Of a DNA stretch of 64,000 nucleotides, positions 59,659-64,000 are shown one piece after another (position 1 is the first letter of the stretch; every line of letters starts with the position of its first letter). The position numbers and the translations under genes are program-made. The stretch is from positions 945,076 to 1,009,075 of the forward strand of contig LT160592.1 of assembly GCA_900049755.1 (NCBI GenBank), written 5' to 3'. The DNA is from Corynebacterium provencense (lineage in GTDB: Bacteria; Actinomycetota; Actinomycetes; Mycobacteriales; Mycobacteriaceae). The notes under the pieces are model-generated. The model was not told the DNA's origin, did no database searches, and saw only the letters and a list, made by a program, of their open reading frames with translations.

Positions 59659-61584
59659 TCAGTCGAGATGCTCGAACTTCGACTCCCACGCAGCGGCCAC
59701 AGGATTGGCGTCGGCGATGAGGTTGTTGAACCGGTCGTTGGAGATCTCCACCACCTCGCTTAGCAGCTGGACACGCTCCTGCGCCGGAGAATTTCCGAGC
59801 CGACGCAGCCCCTCCCTGACAATCTGCTCCCGGGAGTCCATCCGGCCCAGGCAGGCGACGAAGGGCATTCCGAACCGTGCGGAGTAGCGGTCGCACAGCT
59901 CACGGAGCTGACGCTGCTCCACATCGTCGAAGCTGCCCAGCGCCAGGGAACCTGCGAAACCGGACTCCCGCTCCCCGGAATCCGGGTCGAGGAGCAGGTC
60001 CGCCGTCGAAGGATAGGCGCGGATCAGGGCGTCCTGCTGCTCCCGGGGTGCGGTGAGGACGGCGTTCTGGATCGCCTCACGCAGCTCGGGGACGGAGCCG
60101 AACGGCGCTGCGGCGTGGGCGCGTTCCAACGGCCAGGTGGCGTCGTTGAACAGGGAGGAGAACGTGGTCACGAACGTGCCCGTGTCCATGGCGTTGACAT
60201 CGTCGAGGGTGAGCATCCGGCCCGCCCGGTCGCGGGTGACGTCCGGGGAAGTGCGGCGTCCCACATGGAAGAAGAGCAGGTTGAGGATGATCGCGGAGAC
60301 AGACCCCGTGGTCACACCCGAGGCGAAGAACACCCGCGCCCAGTCGGGGAAGACCTCCGCGATCCCCGGGCGGAACGTCACCAGCATGCCCAGGCCCACC
60401 GAGACCGTGAGAATTGTCGCGTTACGGGTGTCGGTCAGGTCGACCTTGGCGAGAGTCTGGATGCCGACCAGTGCGACATTGGCGAACAGGACCATGCTCG
60501 CCGCTCCGAGTACCGGGGAGGGGATCGCCGCGACAACGGCCCCGGCCTTGGGTACCAGGCCGATGACGATCATGAGGACGCCCGCAGCCGCCACCACCCA
60601 CCGTGACCGCACCCGGGTCATGCGCACCAGGCCGACGTTCTGGGCGAAACAGGTGTAGGGGAAGGAGTTCAGTACACCACCGAGCGTGGTGGACAGACCA
60701 TCCGCGCGCAGGGCCCGGGAGATGTCCTCCTTCGTGGTGCGACGTCCGACGATCTCCCCGGCGGCGAAGACGTCCCCGGTGGACTCCACCATCGTCACGA
60801 GCATGACGATGATCATCGACACCGCACCGGTGAACACGAACTCCGGCGTACCGAAGTAGAACGGGGTGGTGAATCCGATCCACGGTGAGGATCCGAGGTC
60901 ATTGAAACCGGCGTCCCCGGCCATGAACGCCACCGCGGTGCCCGCCACCAGGCCGGCGAGCACGGCGAGAGTTCCGAGGAACCCCCGGAAGAACCGTTGG
61001 ACGACGATAATGACCGCCAGCGTGAGCCCGGCGTAGGCGAGGTCCTTCGTCGCAGGCACGCCCTCGGCGTGGTTGGTGAAGTCGTTCGCGGCGACGGACA
61101 ACAGTGTGATACCCATCGTCGTCAGGACGGTTCCGATGACCACCGGGGGGAAGAACCTGATGAACTTCGCGAAGTAGGGGGCCGCGAGGAAGGTGAAGAC
61201 ACCGGCGACAATCACCGAGCCGTAGATCGCCGGCAGTGTGGCCGTACCGCCGCGGTCGTCCACCGCCAGTCCGATGGCGACGATCGGGGCGACCGCGGTG
61301 GTCGTGACACCCTGGATGACCGGCAGACGGACACCGACGCGCCAGAAGCCCACCGACTGGATCAGGGTGGCGATACCGCAGGTGAACAGATCGGCGTTGA
61401 TCAGGTGGATGGTGGTTTCGGCGTCCAGGTTCAGCTGCCCGGCGATGAGGAGGGGGACAACCACGGCCCCCGCGTAGAACGCGAGGAGATGCTGGACACT
61501 GAGGACCGCCAGTTTTCCGGCGGGCGGGACCTGGTCGACAGGGTGCACCGGGGTCGTGCCCCGGGGTCTGGTGGACGTGCTCAT
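59659..61584 (-). CDS. Urate/xanthine permease fused to OHCU-decarboxylase-like domain
   Basis: A 641-residue fusion from the ATG at 61584. Residues about 25-440 are an NCS2-type nucleobase permease with 12-14 helices (VQHLLAFYAGAVVVPLLIAG; LPVIQGVTTTAVAPIVAIG; FPYTCFAQNVGLVRMTRVRS). Residues about 455-641 resemble OHCU decarboxylase, which acts after uricase in uric acid breakdown (DRYSARFGMPFVACLGRM, LRRLGNSPAQER). The family's His-Pro-x-x-Gly motif appears replaced by AYPSTADLL. It lies divergent to the gene at 61814. Confidence 0.85.
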   Translation of the reverse strand: MSTSTRPRGTTPVHPVDQVPPAGKLAVLSVQHLLAFYAGAVVVPLLIAGQLNLDAETTIHLINADLFTCGIATLIQSVGFWRVGVRLPVIQGVTTTAVAPIVAIGLAVDDRGGTATLPAIYGSVIVAGVFTFLAAPYFAKFIRFFPPVVIGTVLTTMGITLLSVAANDFTNHAEGVPATKDLAYAGLTLAVIIVVQRFFRGFLGTLAVLAGLVAGTAVAFMAGDAGFNDLGSSPWIGFTTPFYFGTPEFVFTGAVSMIIVMLVTMVESTGDVFAAGEIVGRRTTKEDISRALRADGLSTTLGGVLNSFPYTCFAQNVGLVRMTRVRSRWVVAAAGVLMIVIGLVPKAGAVVAAIPSPVLGAASMVLFANVALVGIQTLAKVDLTDTRNATILTVSVGLGMLVTFRPGIAEVFPDWARVFFASGVTTGSVSAIILNLLFFHVGRRTSPDVTRDRAGRMLTLDDVNAMDTGTFVTTFSSLFNDATWPLERAHAAAPFGSVPELREAIQNAVLTAPREQQDALIRAYPSTADLLLDPDSGERESGFAGSLALGSFDDVEQRQLRELCDRYSARFGMPFVACLGRMDSREQIVREGLRRLGNSPAQERVQLLSEVVEISNDRFNNLIADANPVAAAWESKFEHLD

Positions 61585-61777
61585 GCGGACACTTTCAGGG
61601 TGGGGCCGGCCGGGGCCGGACGGGCGGCGGTGGTCCGGCCGGCGGCACGTCCTGTGCGGGGTCTCCGCGGCGGACGGTGACCGGACCTGGGTACCGCAAC
61701 AGCGTAGTCCCGGTGCAGGACGGTCAGGCACGGAGGACCCGGGGATGCCGCGGCCGGCCGGCAGGTCAGGTGCCCGA

Positions 61778-61806
61778 TTCGGTGTCACGGCCGGGCGTAC
61801 TAGAAT
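61778..61806 (+). promoter_or_regulatory. Promoter of TctB-like/TctA pair
   Basis: TTCGGT (61778-61783) and TAGAAT (61801-61806) are 17 bases apart. The first ATG starts only 7 bases after TAGAAT, so the transcript is probably leaderless, as is common in corynebacteria. Confidence 0.6.
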
Positions 61807-61813
61807 CTGCGGG

Positions 61814-62113
61814 ATGTCCGAAACAGAGATTCCGGCGGAGGTGACGGCGTCGGGGACCCCGACGGCGGACCCGGAGGCCCGGTACGTCGAGGTGTGGAAC
61901 GACCTTGTGTCACCCCGTGACCTGACCTGGTCGATCGTCATCTGTGCCGCCACCACAGCGCTGGCACTGGGCATCGCCACGGTGCTGCATGTGCAGGAGT
62001 TCTTCTGGGGGCTCGGGGGAGCGGTACTGGGGTTCGTCGTCAGCGCCGTGGTCTTCACCCCGAAGCGTGAGGTGCGGATCACAGGGCAGGCCGGAACAGG
62101 GCAGGCCGCCTGA
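61814..62113 (+). CDS. Small two-helix membrane protein
   Basis: A 99-residue protein with two hydrophobic segments (LTWSIVICAATTALALGIAT; FFWGLGGAVLGFVVSAVVF). It is directly before the TctA-type gene, its stop overlapping the next ATG (TGATG), so it may be a TctB-like small subunit, although it is shorter than usual TctB (about 150 residues with four helices). Confidence 0.65.
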   Translation: MSETEIPAEVTASGTPTADPEARYVEVWNDLVSPRDLTWSIVICAATTALALGIATVLHVQEFFWGLGGAVLGFVVSAVVFTPKREVRITGQAGTGQAA

Positions 62114-63465
62114 TGGATCCCGCCCTCATGCTGCAGATGCTCCTCGCCGCGGTCGCGGCGGTCCTGCTCTACACCTTCATCGGGTTCATCCCCGGCACCG
62201 ACGAGACCAGTGTCCTCGTACCGGTGTCACTGGCGCTCGCCCTCGCCGGGGTGGACCCCATGGTGCTGCTCACCTTCTTCATCGCCGCGATCGTCACACT
62301 GAACCTCGCCAACGCGATACCCACGGCACTGGTGGGACTGCCGGGTGGCGTCCTGTCCGCCCCGATGATGGAGCATTCGCTCTACCTCCGGCAACAGGGA
62401 CGCTCAGCCGAGACCATCCGCAAGATGGCGGCGGGCAGTGCCGTCGGTACCGTCATCGCCGTCCCCGTGAGTTTCGCCATCGCCTCGGCGATCGCACCCT
62501 TCGCCGACACACTGCGGCAGCACGGCAGTCTCCTCTTCGTCGGTGGTGCGGTCGTGCTCGCACTGCTGGGCCGGAACCGGCTGCTCAACCTCCTGGCGAT
62601 CATCCCGATGTCCCTGCTGTTCCAGGGTCTGCTCTCGCTGTACCGGGACAGTGGCGTCATCCCGGAGGACGGCAACATCTCCGTCTCCTTCTTCCTCGGC
62701 ATCACCATCGGACCCTTGCTCGTCTCGGTTCTCGGGATGCTCAACAGGACCGTCAGGGACGCCATGCCCCGCAGGCGCGCGGTGAAGGTCGATCTCGCCA
62801 CCAGTGGAACCGACCACTCTGCGCTCAATCCGACGAAGATCCTCACCACCGACGAGACTGTCCGTACCGGATTCTGGTCCCTTGTCACCACCCCCCTGTT
62901 CTTCCTCAGTCCGGTGGGCCTGACCTTCCTGCTCGGCGAGCTCGCCGCGGGCAGGAAAGGGGACCGCACCACACGGGCGGACCGGGCGATGGCGGCCATG
63001 AGCGGTATCGCGCACGCCAGCTATCTCTCGGGTACGATCATTCCGCTGCTGGCGGTCGGCATCCCGTTGTCCCCGGTGGCGATCGGACCGGCACAGGCAC
63101 TCTTCAACGCTCCGCCGGCATATGACCTGGACAGTAACCTGCACCACACTCTGAGTGCGGCCTCGTTCATGGTCGCGGTTGTTGTCGGAGCGGTCCTGGC
63201 ACTGGTGCTCACGTACTTCATCGCCGTGCGGTACTCGTACCGGATCACCTACCTTGTGATGAGGTACATCGCGCACGAAGCGGTGTTGGGCCTGTTCATA
63301 GCGTTTATTCTCCTGCTCGCCTACCTGGACGCCGGAGTGGCGAATATCTTCGGAGTTCTACTTGTGGGTGTCGCCTGTGGCACCCTGAACAAGCTGGGCG
63401 TCGGCTACGGCGTGCAGTTCATGACGTTGTACGCTTCGCCCTGGATAGTCCAGAACCTGCTGTAG
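62113..63465 (+). CDS. TctA-type tripartite transporter permease
   Basis: A 450-residue protein with about ten to twelve transmembrane helices. FIGFIPGTDETSVLVPVSLA (about 22-41), NLANAIPTALVGLPGGVLSA (about 72-91) and SYLSGTIIPLLAVGIPLSP resemble the conserved repeats of TctA-family permeases, though diverged. No periplasmic binding protein gene is next to it. Substrate unknown. Confidence 0.72.
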   Translation: MDPALMLQMLLAAVAAVLLYTFIGFIPGTDETSVLVPVSLALALAGVDPMVLLTFFIAAIVTLNLANAIPTALVGLPGGVLSAPMMEHSLYLRQQGRSAETIRKMAAGSAVGTVIAVPVSFAIASAIAPFADTLRQHGSLLFVGGAVVLALLGRNRLLNLLAIIPMSLLFQGLLSLYRDSGVIPEDGNISVSFFLGITIGPLLVSVLGMLNRTVRDAMPRRRAVKVDLATSGTDHSALNPTKILTTDETVRTGFWSLVTTPLFFLSPVGLTFLLGELAAGRKGDRTTRADRAMAAMSGIAHASYLSGTIIPLLAVGIPLSPVAIGPAQALFNAPPAYDLDSNLHHTLSAASFMVAVVVGAVLALVLTYFIAVRYSYRITYLVMRYIAHEAVLGLFIAFILLLAYLDAGVANIFGVLLVGVACGTLNKLGVGYGVQFMTLYASPWIVQNLL

Positions 63466-63475
63466 AAAGGCTTCC

Positions 63476-64000
63476 GTGGAACCTCATGTCGGAGTCGGCC
63501 AGACTGTGGCCAAGATCATCCTGTTCGGGGAGCACTCCGTGGTGTACGGGCATCCCGCCATCGCCATGCCGCTGCCGACACTGCGGATGACGGCCCGGGC
63601 CGTGCCCACGGACGGGCCGAGCACACTGACCGGGCTGGGATGGTCAGGCCCGCTGGCGCAGGCACCCGCCCGGTTCGCCAGCATCGCCAGAGCGGCTTCG
63701 GTCGCGGCGTCCTTCGCCGGCCACCCGGACGCCGGTCTCAACATCTCCACCGACGCCGAGTTCCCGCCCGAGAGGGGCCTCGGTTCCTCCGCCGCGGCCG
63801 CCGGGGCGGTCATCCGCGCCGTCCTCGACGCCTTCGACACCCCCGCCACCCGGGAGGAGATCTTCTCCCTCACCCAGGAGGCCGAGACAGTCGCCCACGG
63901 CCGCCCCTCGGGTCTTGACGCGGTGGCGACCTCGGCGGACGCCCCGGTGCACTTCCAGGCGGGCGTCGTCACCGCCCTCGACGTGGTCCCGGACGCCTGG
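63476..64000 (+). CDS. mvk: Mevalonate kinase, 3' end outside window
   Basis: GTG 63476 opens a frame that reaches the window edge (175 codons seen). KIILFGEHSVVYGHPAIAMP (13-32) is the substrate motif of mevalonate kinase, PPERGLGSSAAAAG (about 97-110) the phosphate-binding motif and VAHGRPSGLDAV (about 140-151) the third. It phosphorylates mevalonate in the mevalonate route to isoprenoids, which is not the usual route in this genus. More pathway genes are expected to the right. Confidence 0.88.
   Translation, partial: MEPHVGVGQTVAKIILFGEHSVVYGHPAIAMPLPTLRMTARAVPTDGPSTLTGLGWSGPLAQAPARFASIARAASVAASFAGHPDAGLNISTDAEFPPERGLGSSAAAAGAVIRAVLDAFDTPATREEIFSLTQEAETVAHGRPSGLDAVATSADAPVHFQAGVVTALDVVPDAW

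Noticed and set aside
60997-61680. Charged + strand frame over the permease gene
   Set aside because: Asp/Arg/Gly-rich low-complexity product, mirror of a membrane protein gene.

Overview
The window is from a high-GC actinobacterium, most likely a Corynebacterium. The chromosomal part carries a trigger factor - clpP1 - clpP2 ... clpX ... mdh neighbourhood, a pyruvate:quinone oxidoreductase and corynebacterial-style small regulators. Base composition is roughly two-thirds GC by eye. The genus call is an inference from gene order and protein flavour; I could not run a search.

Positions 1 to about 42.3 kb are a siphovirus-type prophage, entered in its early region. The integrase, repressor and left attachment site are not in view and presumably lie to the left. 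Reading order on the + strand: (i) 1-9.3 kb, recombination and replication: YqaJ-type exonuclease, ERF-type annealing protein, HNH protein, initiator-like winged-helix protein with an origin-like repeat block inside it, DnaB-type helicase, SSB, dUTPase, a cytosine-5 methyltransferase with a second reading frame inside it, and a RusA-type resolvase; (ii) 9.3-14.6 kb, a chain of very small stop/start-overlapping genes, a coiled-coil protein and a metallophosphoesterase; (iii) 15-23.6 kb, packaging and head: HNH nuclease, terminase small and large subunits, portal, ClpP-like prohead protease fused to a scaffold region, decoration protein, major capsid protein and head-tail connectors; (iv) 23.7-38.4 kb, tail: major tail protein with an Ig-like tail, a GDSL/SGNH-hydrolase tail protein, a frameshifted pair of tail chaperones, a 1907-residue tape measure with two cell-wall-degrading domains, baseplate proteins and tail fibres; (v) 38.4-40.7 kb, lysis: two-domain endolysin and holin-type membrane proteins; (vi) 40.7-42.1 kb, a leftward three-gene accessory cassette with its own promoter at the right edge.

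From about 42.5 kb the sequence is chromosomal: a DUF1304 membrane protein, a DUF4185 protein (possible D-arabinan-degrading enzyme), rpiB, a small helix-turn-helix gene, the pyruvate:quinone oxidoreductase, tRNA-Gly(UCC), three small stress/membrane genes (CsbD, LapA-like, GlsB/YeaQ-like), a secreted protein, a hotdog thioesterase, tRNA-Pro(UGG), tig, clpP1-clpP2 (with a ClgR-box-like palindrome upstream), purU, an alpha/beta hydrolase, clpX, a divergent TetR-like regulator and mdh, a urate/xanthine permease fused to an OHCU-decarboxylase-like domain, a TctB-like/TctA transporter pair, and the start of a mevalonate kinase that runs off the window.

The most notable items are the origin-like repeats inside the initiator gene, the apparently dual-coding methyltransferase gene, the SGNH hydrolase inside the tail operon, the accessory cassette at the prophage edge, and the permease-OHCU fusion in which the usual His-Pro motif looks lost.
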